The notes: generated from the sequence alone by a model not told the origin. A stretch of DNA of 64,000 bases from Norana najaformis (GCA_964023275.1 OZ029927.1:9409720-9473719); one strand, 5' to 3'; positions 34,206-45,204 are shown, counted from the first letter of the stretch. Numbers and translations: made by a program.

Positions 34206-34489
34206 CCGGGTTCCGCCCTGTAATGAGATAATAGGCTGGGAATCCCTCAGCCCCGGGGGAAGAATTTGCGGCCTTGGTTTCCGGTATGAATAACTGGAGC
34301 CAACGCACGGACAGATGGACGGACGGACGGCAGAGGAAGGAAGGCAGCCTGTAGGGCTTGCTTGCGAAAGCGGGCATGGGTAAAACAGTCAGTTGATACA
34401 ATGAATGATAAATGGTTGACCTCACGTCGTTCACTTGTGATACTATGCCGTTTCGCCGGGCTACAGGCGAGTTCATCGGGTGCAGCCTA

Positions 34490-34910
34490 AAAATAGGCCT
34501 CGGCGGCCTGTAAGCCTCGTCCTCCCCTCCGCCTCGCAGGCCTAGCTGCCAAGGCCTGTCGAGTTGGAAAGACCTTGCTTTGTGTACTAGTTTCCCTGGC
34601 TCGTCGAGTGCTCGCGCGCTTGCTCGCCGCGGCTGCTCAGTTAACCCGATTTTTGGTGCAAGTGGCTTTGCGTTCGGGTTAGTGGGCTCTGGTACGACGG
34701 CCCCGGCGGCGGCGCCGCTTGTGCGCAGCAGCAGGGACTAGTTTCGGTTTGGACCGGTTTTTTCTGGGACCGCCCCGTATACCGGAGGACCTCAGCGTTC
34801 GAAACATGTCCGCCCAGAGTTCAAGTCGAGTGTAATCAGAGTGACCTAAGTACTATTGTCCTGGGTGCTCGAGTCGATCGCGTTGTTCTCGGAGTGTACC
34901 CGGGGCGGAA
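34490..34910. promoter_or_regulatory. CpG-rich patch, candidate promoter
   Basis: About 420 bp with dense CpG (CTCGCGCGCTTGCTCGCCGC, CCCCGGCGGCGGCGCCGCTT). No coding exon is evident inside. The downstream ATG at 34911 opens a frame that runs into a TGTA repeat. Confidence 0.4.
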
Positions 34911-35029
34911 ATGGAATGCACTGACGCTATATCGCTTTCGGACTGTTTGCCCAGTCGGTTTCGTCTGGTTTTAACCCTTTTTCCTGATTCCGATCCTAGT
35001 CCTTCTTCTTCATGCATACCCTTTATAAT

Positions 35030-35410
35030 GCTGTGTGTATGTCTGTGTATGTGTGTATGTTTGTATGTATGTATGTTGGTAGGTAGGTATGTATATCTGT
35101 ATGTGTATGTCTGTATGTGTGTGTCTGAATGTGTGTGGGTATTTGTATATGTACGTATGTGTGTATGTATATTTGTATGTGTATGTGCATATGTGTAGGC
35201 GAGTGTATGTGGTGTCTGTGTGTCTGTATGTGTATATATATATATATGTGTGTGTGTGTATATGTATGTGTCTGTGTATGTATTTGAATGTTTGTGTGTA
35301 TGTATGTGTCTGTGTATGTATTTGAATGTGTGTGTATGTATTTGAATGTATGTGTGTTTGCTTGTGTGTTTGTATGTGTGTTTATGTATGTGTCTGAATG
35401 TGTGTGGTCG
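35030..35410. repeat. (TGTA)n/(TG)n microsatellite
   Basis: GTGTATGT, GTATTTGAATG and TATATATATATG mixtures; GTATGTATTTGAATGTNTGT recurs four times. Confidence 0.85.
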
Positions 35411-35589
35411 TGGGTGGTTGTTGTTAATTCTATAATTAAATAAAAAGGATGTTTATGTATACTAAAACTGTATGTGTGGTCCGTTTATCTAGAACTTTTT
35501 CAGTGTTTCCGCTCAGTGCTTGATTTTATTCATTAGTCCTTTCTCAGTGCATGGCTGGTGGTTGCACAGTCATTGGTTGATGCTTTCTT

Positions 35590-35900
35590 GATCCTTTTTG
35601 TGATCGCTTGTTGATCCTTGTCTGATCTTCTGTTGATCTTTCTATGATCTTTTGTTGATCCTTCTCTGATCTTCTGTTGATCTTTCTATGATCTTTGTGT
35701 TGATCTTGCTTTGGTTCGCTGTTGATCTTTTGTGTCATCACACTGGATTCAGATCATTCTGTATTCTTTGTTCGTGATCCTTCTCTGATCTTCTTTTGAT
35801 CTTTCTCTGATCTTCTGTTGATCTTTCTATGATCTTTTGTTGATCTTTCTCTGATCTTTGTGTTGATCTTGTTTTGGTTCATTGTCGATCTTTTTTTATC
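35590..35900 (+). repeat. 11-bp-phased GATC minisatellite inside a ~175-bp duplication
   Basis: GATC recurs every 11 bases (GATCCTTGTCT, GATCTTCTGTT, GATCTTTCTAT, GATCTTTTGTT...). A larger block ending in GTTGATCTTG(C/T)TTTGGTTC...ATCACACTGGATTCAGATCA is repeated as ...ATCACCACACAGGATTCCGATCA. Confidence 0.9.
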
Positions 35901-35944
35901 ACCACACAGGATTCCGATCATTCTGTGTTTGTTGTTGGATGACA

Positions 35945-36770
35945 GCTTGGCATTGTGGATGCTACACTGGCAAGCACCATGAAGTTCAGGACCATTCTTC
36001 TGAGGAGTTTCTAAACAGGGCTGTAAAGAAATGTGTTACCTTTACCTTTCTTACCTTCTGTCCCATTACATTTACTTTTCCATTAACTCTACCCTTTTGG
36101 GGCATCCTAGTGATACCCTGATAGAAACGTCATTTGTGAGACATGTGAAGGTCATATGACAATATTCCAGTATGGGCTTCATATGCCCTACCATATGGGA
36201 CATATATAGGAGACATTAAGCCCACATGTCCTACGTATGCTGTTGGGAATTTATTCGCCCAATTTTTGGACTACCTTACAACCCACTTTGAATAAACAGT
36301 GTCTATTATACCATGAATAAACAATGTCTATTAAGTTTATAGCATGAACTCGGCATTCTCCAGCAATTTTTTGTACTGTAGATCAAACAATAATTATTAT
36401 GTAAAAAGGCGAAATGAGAGGAAAAATTGTAATGACCCATTTGTTAGAGACCTCTGTCATCAAGAGCCTTGTGAGTTGTCATCCTAATGGAGCTGTGGTT
36501 ACAAGACCTTTAGACTGATGATGCGCTAAAGCACAAAAGTTTCAATGCAGGGGGCTGGACTATGATTTGTCAATTTTACATGATGCATATGGGTTTGGGG
36601 ACCAAATGCAGAGGGGGAGAAGTGGAACCCAGCATGTCACCAAATATTTATATGTGTGTGCGAGTATGAAAACCCCTCAAACTTGGATTTTTCCTTATAG
36701 ATTTCAAAAAGTGCGACTTGTGTGCATATTTATATATGCATGTTTATTTATATGTATGTGTCTGTGGATC
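35945..36770. other. Intergenic, no gene seen
   Basis: Some palindromic ATATGGG/CCCATAT words at 36150-36250. No gene recognised. Confidence 0.35.
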
Positions 36771-36774
36771 AAAC

Positions 36775-36850
36775 CCGATAAATTCATTGAAAAATGAGCA
36801 GGGTCGACGCCATATGATTGCTATAGAAAAACATGTACATTTACATTTAT
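36775..36850 (+). mobile_element. SINE-1 tail (plus)
   Basis: AAATTCATTGAAAAATGAGC, AGGGTCGACGCCATATGATT and AAACATGTACATTTACATTT. Confidence 0.8.
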
Positions 36851-37712
36851 CTGATCATTTATGTAGTGCCGCTCTTTAAAAGCGCTATATAAACGCGCGT
36901 TCATTGACTACGTTTGTTTCATTGTCAGTCGAAATCCATTTACTTTGATCGTATGGTTGTGCTATCGGTGAGCAAGCGCATATCAAGAAGATTCAGATCT
37001 AAGTGGCTGTATATAAATGTCCAATTACATCATATTTACATCGAGTCGAGAAAAACTCCGGCGCATCTGTTGCCAAGCTTTGCCGTTCGTGATTTTCGTG
37101 GGACGAGTTTTGCAGTTTCATTAATGCTGGTGCTTTGTTCGGCGCTATATTTCACACGGAGTTTCCATCAGATATTATTACCGACTAAGGCACCTTGAGG
37201 GCTCGCATGAAATATGCGCTGCGATGCTATCACGTGGTAAAATATAATTTTAAGCTGATCACGCTCGAGCGCCGATGATTTTTGTGGATATTTCGCGGCG
37301 TCGATGGAAAAATTTAAGCGCTTACGAGACTGATTACGTTTTCGAGTATTGAATTATGAAATCCTGTTCAGTGTTATTTGTCGGGTGTATGGCGAGGTGT
37401 GTGCACCTTAATTATTGTAGCTGCGACCTGCAGTCGATCATTAACTCACTGGTCCCGAGTCGGCTTTCCAATAAGCAGGAAAAGCTTTCGGCAAGATTGC
37501 CAACTGGGACTGCGATGTTGCAAGCAACTGAGAGATATCTTGGCATGCCGATCCAATATTGGCCGGATGATTAGAGGTGGAATTTTAATCCTGTCTTTTT
37601 GTGTGGTGGTAATCCATCAGTCGTTTGAGTTAAATTGTATTGAAGTTTAGCTTTGGCAAACTGTCGATTTTGAATGTTTTGTAACCAAATGCAATATGAT
37701 TTTGTCTAATAC
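36851..37712. other. Intergenic, no gene seen
   Basis: A small foldback-like motif TGTAGTGCCGCTCTTTAAAA followed by GCGCTATATAAA at 36850-36895. Several short frames lack motifs. Confidence 0.35.
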
Positions 37713-37714
37713 TA

Positions 37715-38095
37715 CACTGTGTCCGGAAAAATTCCAAGGCTTTACGGTAAATATGAAAATAATTAGTAAACATTAATCGATTTTTAAAATTCCAAAACAG
37801 TTTAATCCTGAAATATATAATTACCAACAAAATTCTTTGTAATTTATTAACGGCCCCCGTTTAAAATTACGTCACAGTGACGTATTTGAATTTTATATTT
37901 TGTAAAGAAAGTTGCTAGAAAAATGGCGTTCAGCGAGGAAGACAAAATTGTTATAAAATTTTTACGCCAAAACAACAATTATAGTGCAAATAATATTTCA
38001 GGATTAAACTGTTTTTGGAATTTTAAAAATCGATTAATGTTTACTAATTATTTTCATATTTACCGTAAAGCCTTGGAATTTTTCCGGACACAGTG
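37715..38095 (+). mobile_element. Intact mariner/Tc1-type MITE, 381 bp, TA target duplication
   Basis: 102-bp terminal inverted repeats (37715-37816 and 37994-38095), starting CACTGTGTCCGGAAAAATTC and identical except for a one-base indel in an A run. Flanked by TA on both sides (37713-37714 and 38096-38097). The centre holds ACGTCACAGTGACGT (about 37871-37885) and a stump of transposase coding sequence. TIR sequence, TA duplication and transposase start all point to the Tc1/mariner superfamily. Confidence 0.95.
37923..37994 (+). pseudogene. N-terminal stump of a mariner-type transposase
   Basis: ATG in context AAAATGG encodes MAFSEEDKIVIKFLRQ..., the usual beginning of the DNA-binding part of many mariner-type transposases. 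After about 24 codons the frame runs straight into the right terminal inverted repeat, so the catalytic part is deleted and the element must be mobilised in trans. Confidence 0.85.
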
Positions 38096-38377
38096 TATAT
38101 TGGGCTTTTATGGGATCTGTCAGTAACACACACAACGTGAAGCTTGTGATTAGACATCCAAGTTGATTTTATGAATCATGTTGAATTGTTGCTGTCCATG
38201 GAATTTCTGGAAATGTGGGATAATGTCATGCGTAATGCAATGTTGTCTTGTCTTGTTTTTAACCGTCCATGAGCCGAGGGTTGGCTAATGTAATGTAATG
38301 TTACAAGAGTTTGTTTCCCCAATGGGCTGTACGATAGTGGGTGGATTGCATGCCGGATTGTCAACCCTAAGATAAGG

Positions 38378-38608
38378 GTTCAAAGGTATTTCCAGATTTC
38401 TGCTCTACTTGTGGCTGTCATAGCGAACACTGCAATTTAACGAGTGGTCTATACCCTCTGTACATTGGCGGTAGGATGATCAGGCAGCGAGGGAGAGGGC
38501 TAGCCACCCGCGCTCATATGCCGTGGCTTAGAAAAATGAACTTGCTTATACACTTCAAACCCATGACTGCCTATCGGTGTAAGCTTAGGGGACAGCATAT
38601 GTGCCGCC
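38378..38608 (+). mobile_element. SINE-3 copy (plus), diverged
   Basis: AAGGGTTCAAAGG (B-box-like), TTTCTGCTCTACTTG, GATGATCAGGCAGCGAGGGA, CCACCCGCGCTCATATGCCG, AAAAATGAACTTGCTTATAC and CATGACTGCCTATCGGTGTA follow the order of 53528-53787. Confidence 0.7.
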
Positions 38609-38614
38609 TCCCCG

Positions 38615-38790
38615 TTATATAAGATTAGGCTATATAAGATTATATAAGATTAGATTATGTAAGATTCAGTTATGTAAGATTAGATTATATAAGGTTAGAT
38701 TATGTAAGGCTAGATTAGGTCAGATTAGATTACATGAGATTTGATTATGCAAGATTAGATTATGTAATATTAGATTAATGAAGCCAAGAG
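38615..38790 (+). repeat. Degenerate AAGATTAGATTATGT repeat
   Basis: About ten diverged units of 15-17 bp (GATTATATAAGATTA, GATTATGTAAGATTC). It resembles an expanded (GATTA)n retroelement tail. Confidence 0.75.
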
Positions 38791-39600
38791 CAGGTGCCAG
38801 TGTGGCGATAGTCTAATGCTTTCTGATTCGCCATTTGCCATGTATCATGCTTAGCAAAAATTTACCAGACTTGGCTGGTCCAGTGGCTGGCTTATCTCAG
38901 ATTGCCCTGACATAAACCAATCCGCCGTTGACTTATCAGAATTGACCAGATACATGTAAATAGCCAACCATTTGCTGTATTATATTATCAGAAGTTGACC
39001 TGACACACAACGCGACCAATGGCCACCTTATGGAAACTTGACCCAGCATATGGTGTGATTGTCAAACTTAACTTACAGTTTGACCTGACTTGACTCGACC
39101 TGACCTGACCTGACCTTGCATTCAAATGCAGTTCCGTTAATCAGGTCTCTTCATGGTCGCTGACTGCTTTCTGATTAGTCAGCTGTTTGTGAAGAGCTCG
39201 TCGTAGTCAGTCGGTCGGTCTGATGTTGACCCTTTCAACTGCGAGATTCGAGTAGTTTAAAAATGCTTGAAAGATTCAAGCGCCCTTCGAAAATGCTAAC
39301 ACGGCAGCTCAAGTGGTCTGAAGAAGCCGACCGACGGGGCTGGCAGGGCGTCCTTTGTTGGAACGTGTCGGCTTCATCTTCAGTTCTGACGCCACCCTGT
39401 TTTAGAGGGGAGAGTCTTGGGAGGGATGTCATTGTGAGCACTTGACGCTGACCTTCAGACAGTCGGAGGGTGTCTTTGGAAGAGGGAGGCGGCTGACTTA
39501 GTAGTCAAGTGCTTCTTGAGAGGAATGATTAAAACAAGTTTAAGAGAGGCGCCGATAGACGTGGGATTTTAATTGTAACTGTAATCACAGATTTATATAG
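38791..39600. other. Intergenic, no gene seen
   Basis: A short TGACCTGACT word repeat at 39080-39116. Otherwise nothing recognised. Confidence 0.35.
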
Positions 39601-39671
39601 CCAGAGAAGAGAGGGGTATTGGAGTCATTGGTGTGTGTTTCTCCTATGACGGCGCTATATAAATGCCCCTA

Positions 39672-40075
39672 GTCCTATACATACATGCATACATACAAAT
39701 ACGTACATACATACATGCATACACATACACAGATGTGTATGCATACATACTTGATTGCATACATACGGACGTACGTACATACATACATACATACAAACAT
39801 TCATACATACATACATACATACGTTATTACATGCATACATACATACATACAACATGCATGCATACATACATACATACAACATACGTACGTACTTACATAC
39901 ATTCATACATACATACATACATACATTCATACATACATACATTCATACATTCATACATACATACATTCATACATTCATACATACATACATTCATACATTC
40001 ATACATACATACATAAATACATACATTCATACATTCATACATACATACATTCATACATTCATACATACATATGCT
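39672..40075. repeat. (ACAT)n microsatellite with periodic TTCAT
   Basis: About 400 bp of CATA units; toward the right end CATTCATACATTCATACATA forms a regular 28-bp higher-order unit. It begins right after a GGCGCTATATAAATGCCCC tail motif (39650-39668). Confidence 0.9.
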
Positions 40076-40349
40076 GACACACATTTAGTGTTCGACCCGT
40101 GAAGGTCTTTCAAGAGTGTGGTGCTGAGATACTGTGAGATTCTGCACAAATTTACAATTAGATTTATGCAGTTTGCTGATCAAATCGAGAACATCTGTAC
40201 ACTTTTAGCAGCAATGTCTATAACCAGCAAACACTAACGTAGTGAAAATGTTCTTCAATGATTACTATCTGGCAATAAATACATACACTGTGGCCTTTGC
40301 CAGACATCATGTGACTTTCTGTAGTAATTAAACTTATCTATAACAGCAG

Positions 40350-40435
40350 GTATTATTATTATTATTTCTCCATTTATTAAGCGCCACTATCCAACGACGA
40401 AGCATGAATCGAAGCAGTTGTGAGTGAAAGATTTG
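40350..40435 (-). mobile_element. Retroelement tail, TAGTGGCGCTTAATAAATG-(AAT)n (minus)
   Basis: (ATT)n, TTTCTCCATTTATTAAGCGC, CACTATCCAACGACGAAGCA; same family as 57000-57150. Directly abuts the LINE A copy. Confidence 0.75.
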
Positions 40436-40450
40436 CTCAAGGTCCCTACA

Positions 40451-41090
40451 CATCGTAATCGTAATCGTAATCTCGAGATTTCTACAGCGCTCAACGAAAG
40501 CTAAGTCGCGGGAACCAGCTTATTCACAGGCGCTCAGTCAAAACAAAATCGATAGGCAAAAGGGTCAAGATCCAGGAGTCAGGCACTCAGACAGTCGGAC
40601 GGCTACGGTGGATGCTGTTTTAAACTGAAGCGAGAAGAGAGATAAGAGGAAGAGGAAGAATCAGGATAAGATTTCTGGAAAAGAAGTGTTTTCAGTCTTG
40701 AGTGAAAGACCTGCGCAGAAACTGAAAGAGGTGAAGTGTTGGTGAGTTCGTATGATTGACCAGACAACTGTCGCAATTCAGGCGGGAGTTTATTCCAAAG
40801 GGGTGGGGCAGCTATGGCTATCGAGCGATTTCCAAATTTTAAGGATGAGGTGACGGGAGGGCGAAGAAGTGTTAGGACAGATGAGGAGCGGGTTGAACGG
40901 AGTGGTTGGATAGTAAATAATTGACGAAGATAGGAGGGTTGGGAGGATTGAAGTGTGTTGTAGGTGAGGGATAAGACTTTGTACTCTATTCGTTCTGGTA
41001 GTTTAAGCCAGTGCAGTGATTTGAGAACAGAGGTGATGTGATGGTGTTTGGGGGTTTTGGTTACAGCACGTGCGAGAGCATTTTGGATAG
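40451..41090 (-). mobile_element. LINE family A, longest copy: RT C-terminus and 3' UTR (minus)
   Basis: The minus strand reads openly from about 41090 to the stop TAG at 40603-40605 (about 160 codons, no Met). It carries landmarks of the C-terminal end of non-LTR reverse transcriptases: IQNALARAVT, LKSLHWLKLPERIEYKVLSL, QPSYLRQL, RSTRSSS, WNKLPPELRQLS and FHSRLKTLLF. The 3' UTR has TTTGTTTTGACTGAGCGCCT and GAGCGCTGTAGAAATCTCGA and ends in (GATTAC)3. Endonuclease and RT catalytic domains are absent (5' truncation). Confidence 0.92.
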
Positions 41091-41175
41091 TAACCGTCTC
41101 AAGGGAGGAGGAATCGAACCCGCGTTACCGGCCGTGTTCTCTGTCCCGTCGGCTACCATGCACCGTGCACTAAAA
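41091..41175 (-). mobile_element. SINE-4 tRNA-like head fused to the LINE A fragment
   Basis: On the minus strand TGGTAGCCGACGGGACAGAG (A-box-like), CCGGTAACGCGGGTTCGATTCC (B box GGTTCGATTCC) and then TTGAGACGGTTACT, directly followed by the LINE A frame. The post-head word AGACGGTTACT recurs after the heads at 52065 and 62862. Confidence 0.7.
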
Positions 41176-41544
41176 CACTGGGATAACACTGAAGATGAGT
41201 TGACACCAGACAGTTTGTTTTTGAGTCTTGTATAATCGCACATTAGTGTCTGCCGTTGCTCAGAGTGTTACTAGCTGGTGGATTGAGATGCTGATTATTT
41301 GTGCTGGAGTCTTCAGCGATGTCCAATCTCCAGTGGAGCGTGTAAATGTAGATGGGACGCATGATCTGCACTTAATATCAATGGTTATATTTTTTGCGTT
41401 TGTTTAGTGAAATCTTCGTGTGAGCAGATCGATAAGGCGGTTAGAAAATATTTGCATTTGAATGCATTGCAAGTGTTGAAGCAGCGTTGGTGCTGTCTGC
41501 GTTGTCTGGTGCCAGCGCCGGAGTGGCACCTTGTCGCTGGCGTC

Positions 41545-41640
41545 AGGAAGTGGGTAGTCGGTGTGTGTGTGTGTTGGTGTGTGTGTGTGTGTCTGTGTGT
41601 CGGTGTGGGTGGTTGTGAGTGTGCGTGCGAGCGAGCGGCC
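41545..41640. repeat. (GT)n-rich microsatellite
   Basis: GTGTGTGTGTG runs broken by TGG and CTG. Confidence 0.85.
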
Positions 41641-41959
41641 GCGGTGTGCTCTTATGTAAATGGTGTCGTATGGTGAGAGGGCGGATGGCAGGCTACTGGT
41701 GCTATATGATGCGCAGTTCATCCGCAGCACTTCCCGTGTCCAATCGGACACCGATATTTATTGGCAATCAATTATTGCTAATGGCTTATTTAGACCGTTT
41801 TCTTCTTCTTCTGCTCCTCAACTGCATGCGTCGCCTCGATCGACGCCCTCGTCGTTGCCGAATTACTCGGGTGGATGGTGGACTGGTGGATTCGGGGATT
41901 ACTCGATTGGTGGATTGTCTGCTTGGCTGGTGGGTTGCTCCTACTTGTTTCCCGGTGGT

Positions 41960-42052
41960 TCTGGGTGGTCGGGCCGGCAGCGCCTCAGATGAGTATACCT
42001 TGTATACATAGTGGCGCTTTATAAATTTTTTATTACGATTACGATTTCTCGG
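41960..42052 (+). mobile_element. LINE 3' end, GTGGCGCTTTATAAATTTTT-(ATTACG)n
   Basis: GGCCGGCAGCGCCTCAGATG, AGTATACCTTGTATACATAG and TGGCGCTTTATAAA followed by TTATTACGATTACGATT. The order resembles the LINE end at 59270-59500. Confidence 0.7.
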
Positions 42053-42124
42053 TTGGTGGATTGTCAGCTTCGTCAGTGGATGTTAGTGGATTGTCGGATA
42101 TAAATATATGAGGTATTTTGGGTA

Positions 42125-42370
42125 TGTATCGCAGAAACCTAAGGGTGTATAGTATATCCAACTGGAGGGTTGGTTAATCTATACCTGGGAACTTAACCCC
42201 ACTGAAAGAGAGGAACCATCTAATAGCGGACACACGTGAGGACGAATAGGATTGGCATAAATCAGTACACAAGATGTCTACGTAGCATTGAGGGTATAGG
42301 ATATCCAACCGGAGAGTTGGTTAATCCATGCTAAGGAAAACAACCTCACCGAGAAAAAGGAACAGTAGTA
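42125..42370 (+). repeat. Direct repeat, two ~90-bp copies
   Basis: GGGTGTATAGTATATCCAAC...GGAGGGTTGGTTAATCTA...CCCCACTGAAAGAGAGGAAC (about 42143) and GGGTATAGGATATCCAACCG...GAGTTGGTTAATCCATGC...CCTCACCGAGAAAAAGGAAC (about 42291). Confidence 0.85.
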
Positions 42371-42667
42371 CATATATAAAATGATCTCTTTTGTGATAAA
42401 GAGTGGACTATAGTATAATAGTCTTGGTTTATGGCATGGCACCCCAACCAACACCGGTATCTTTCAAAATACCACAATTCAGTCACAAACTCCCAAATCT
42501 CTCAGTCCACGAGGCTTCCTAGTAAGCATCGTTGAGATAAGTAGCTTATAAGTACGCACACGCACACACACACGTAGCATTAGCTAACCAAAATATAAAC
42601 AAACTATATAAAGCTCCCTTCATAGGAAACATTGTTGTTAAGATAACGCTGAACTAAGCCGTTATAT

Positions 42668-42741
42668 TGCCATACCGGGAATCGAACCCGTGCCGACAGC
42701 GCGACAGAGAACGGTCCTAACCACTGGACCATGTGGGAATC
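42668..42741 (-). ncRNA. tRNA-Glu/Asp-like sequence, pseudogene or SINE head
   Basis: On the minus strand TCCCACATGGTCCAGTGGTT AGGAC gives an acceptor and a paired D arm (GTCC/GGAC), and CGGGTTCGATTCCCG gives a good T arm. The anticodon loop would be CTGTCGC (GTC). Two acceptor mismatches and an unpaired anticodon stem make a functional tRNA unlikely. Confidence 0.6.
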
Positions 42742-42779
42742 TCCACCGTCCCTTGTGGAGTTTTGTATCTCTCCTTCAG

Positions 42780-43480
42780 GGCTTTGCACCTAGTGGCTTT
42801 TGCCGGCGTCTGACTCAACCGCGGGCCTGTCAATCAACGGCTCTAGGCGCCGCCCACGTGGTCTTTGCCCGTCGAAAATGTACCGACTCACCTTGGACAG
42901 GCGGGTGTTGGGTGATCCTCATTTGTCCCGCTCGTAGCACAATATACTTGGCCGAGGTGGCTCGCTTTGCCAGTCTATTACTGGCCGGGCTTGGGCTATC
43001 AGGATTAGGCCATTTATTAAAAAGGTCCCTCTGCTTAGTTCGCGGCGGCCGGTGGAGGTTGGTACTACTTTCGAAACAGCTTTATTTCATTATTGTTCAA
43101 TGCAACGACACCGTAAGACGACGGCCTAATCAGTTTTTGTTTTGTGTGTGTGTGTTTGTGCGTTTGTTTGTGTGTATGTGCGCCTTTCTTGCGCTGTCTG
43201 TCGGCGTGTGTTTGTGTGTGATTTTCGGAGTTTCTCTGCCGCTTTTTGGTGTTTTGCTTAGCTCGGCTGCGGCGGAGGTGGCGGCGGCGGTTGCGCGGCG
43301 TTGATTTCGTGGACTTGGCTTTCAGAACTTGTTGTAAGTTTGGCCGTGTTTGTTTGCCCTGTAAAGTTATCCATGTGCATCGCCGGTTGGGTCCAGCTGC
43401 TGAGAAAGCGCAGCTCCGGCTGCTGAGACTGGCACCCCCGGACGCAGCTGCAAACGCTAGGTGTCGCGAGTTTGCGAGTT
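42780..43480. promoter_or_regulatory. GC/CpG-rich stretch, candidate promoter
   Basis: Contains GGCGCCGCCCACGTGGTC (E-box CACGTG) and GCGGCGGAGGTGGCGGCGGC, with a (GT)n run in between. A 204-codon open frame from 42690 shows no recognisable domain. A low-confidence regulatory guess. Confidence 0.3.
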
Positions 43481-43484
43481 ATTG

Positions 43485-43570
43485 TCTAAAATTTATATAG
43501 CGTCACTTTATGACGACAATGCAGTCACTGATGGTGCTAATCAATTGAGTTTTACTTCCTCACATTATGT
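43485..43570 (-). mobile_element. Retroelement tail, TTTATATAGCGTCACTTTAT (minus)
   Basis: Tail signature followed by GACGACAATGCAGTCACTGA, which parallels the GACTAAGTATCAGTCGATGG of 57000-57150. Confidence 0.5.
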
Positions 43571-43597
43571 TACGGTACACTATAAATGGGTAGGTTC

Positions 43598-43662
43598 GTA
43601 ATGATGATGATGATGATGATAATGATGATGATGATGACAACGACGAGGACGGTGGTGGTGGT
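43598..43662. repeat. (ATG)n/(GTG)n short repeat
   Basis: GATGATGATGATGATAATGA-type run. Confidence 0.8.
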
Positions 43663-44189
43663 AATAATTTCTCCAGACTTTCTAAAGATTTTAAACCCTG
43701 AAGTAGCAATTCTACCTAGGATGGAGAAGGAGGTATGGTTCAAATGCGGTGACCCTTACGGAGTGGGCTGAATTTGCCCTTTGGCAGTTGTGAGGTCAAA
43801 TCTCACCGGTCCACATTGTACCCCGTAAACGACCAGCCTTCTCGGTATCCGAAGTGATATATGCTCGATTTTTGCGCTGGTTACTGGCTTGATTATGGAT
43901 CTGGGTCACAGGGTCAATCGGTGCGCGTATGTGTGCTCAGTGAAAGGCCTAAATACATATTGACAGCTAGAGCTACCGGTGGCTGGCCGATTCATGGCCG
44001 ATTAATGGCAGTAGACCCTGCAAACTTGGCAGACCTACTTGCATATTGCCTAATTTATGCTGACTCTTCAAATCCTGGATACTCATCTCTCGCTATAGGC
44101 ATTCATAGATTGCAAGTATAGTTTTGCTTGGCTTAGAAATACCTGTCCTTTCTTTTATATTTATTTACATGATTATTTTAACGATTCGG

Positions 44190-44270
44190 CAGGTATGTGA
44201 AGGTGGCTGATTGTCACAGGTTGGACTTTAATCACTGTGTCTTGGGTTTGATTCCTCTGTGGGTTTAATA
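44190..44270 (+). ncRNA. tRNA-like SINE head, weak
   Basis: GTGGCTGATTGTCACAGG (A-box-like) and TTGGGTTTGATTCC (B-box-like) spaced about 40 bp. No flanking match found. Confidence 0.3.
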
Positions 44271-44324
44271 TTGGATCTTCAGAGGGAAGGTTTGTTAGTT
44301 TTCCTTATTGCTGTTCTTGTTGTT

Positions 44325-44382
44325 ATTAATATTTTATTTATTTATTATTTATTATTGTTATTATTGTTATTATTGTTATTGC

Positions 44383-44428
<46 letters not shown>

Positions 44429-44430
44429 TC
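44325..44430. repeat. (TTA)n microsatellite
   Basis: TTATTATTGTTATTATTG passing into pure TTA units. Confidence 0.95.
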
Positions 44431-44687
44431 AAAGTGAAACTGCAGTGGAGAAGTCTAGGTGAAATCTGAGAGACCAGAGAGATCAGAAGCTATGTTGGCT
44501 GTGGTATGGTATGTGAGCAGTTGGAACATCTGAGCTTTCAGTCCGAGCAAGAACTAACAGAGTGGACAGTAATTGTAATTGTAATTAGTAACTTATATCA
44601 TGTCCCATGTATTAAGGCACAAGGCATCAACCAATGGTGCACCAAAGCCAAGCCGCAACCAGGTCAGTATCCAGGAGGTCAGTCCAC

Positions 44688-44826
<139 letters not shown>

Positions 44827-45204
44827 AAAAAGGTAAGTTTTAAGCTGAGAACGAAATGACAGAAGCAAATGAACAGAATAAACAGACACAGGGAGAAACT
44901 TTGCAAAACGAACAGACATAGGGAGACAGAACTAGAACTTGGAAGCAAAAGTTTGGACCTGTCACAGAGAAAGACCTGCAGAGAGTCTGATGATCAGACT
45001 ACAGTTACAGGAGGTCAGAGGAGAATACTTGTTGGCCTGAGGGCCGGGGAGAGGATTGATTTAAATGCAGCTATTAGGCAGTTGCTAAGTTTATATGATT
45101 TTATTTTCTGCTCCTCTCTCCCTTGTATCTTTTATGTAAAAATTTGTGCTAACTATATACATATATGTATTTATGTAAGTATGCCTATTATTCCATGCTC
45201 AGCC

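Noticed and set aside
37923-38126. 67-codon gene
   Set aside because: Only the first ~24 codons are transposase; the rest is translation of the right terminal inverted repeat.
39655-40102. Overlapping Thr-Tyr-Ile-His frames
   Set aside because: Translation of the ACAT microsatellite in several phases.
42668-42741. Functional tRNA-Glu or tRNA-Asp gene
   Set aside because: Two acceptor mismatches and an unpaired anticodon stem; the window is full of tRNA-derived SINE heads.
42690-43304. 204-codon open frame in GC-rich DNA
   Set aside because: No recognisable domain, low-complexity ends and a GT run inside; GC-rich DNA has few stops.
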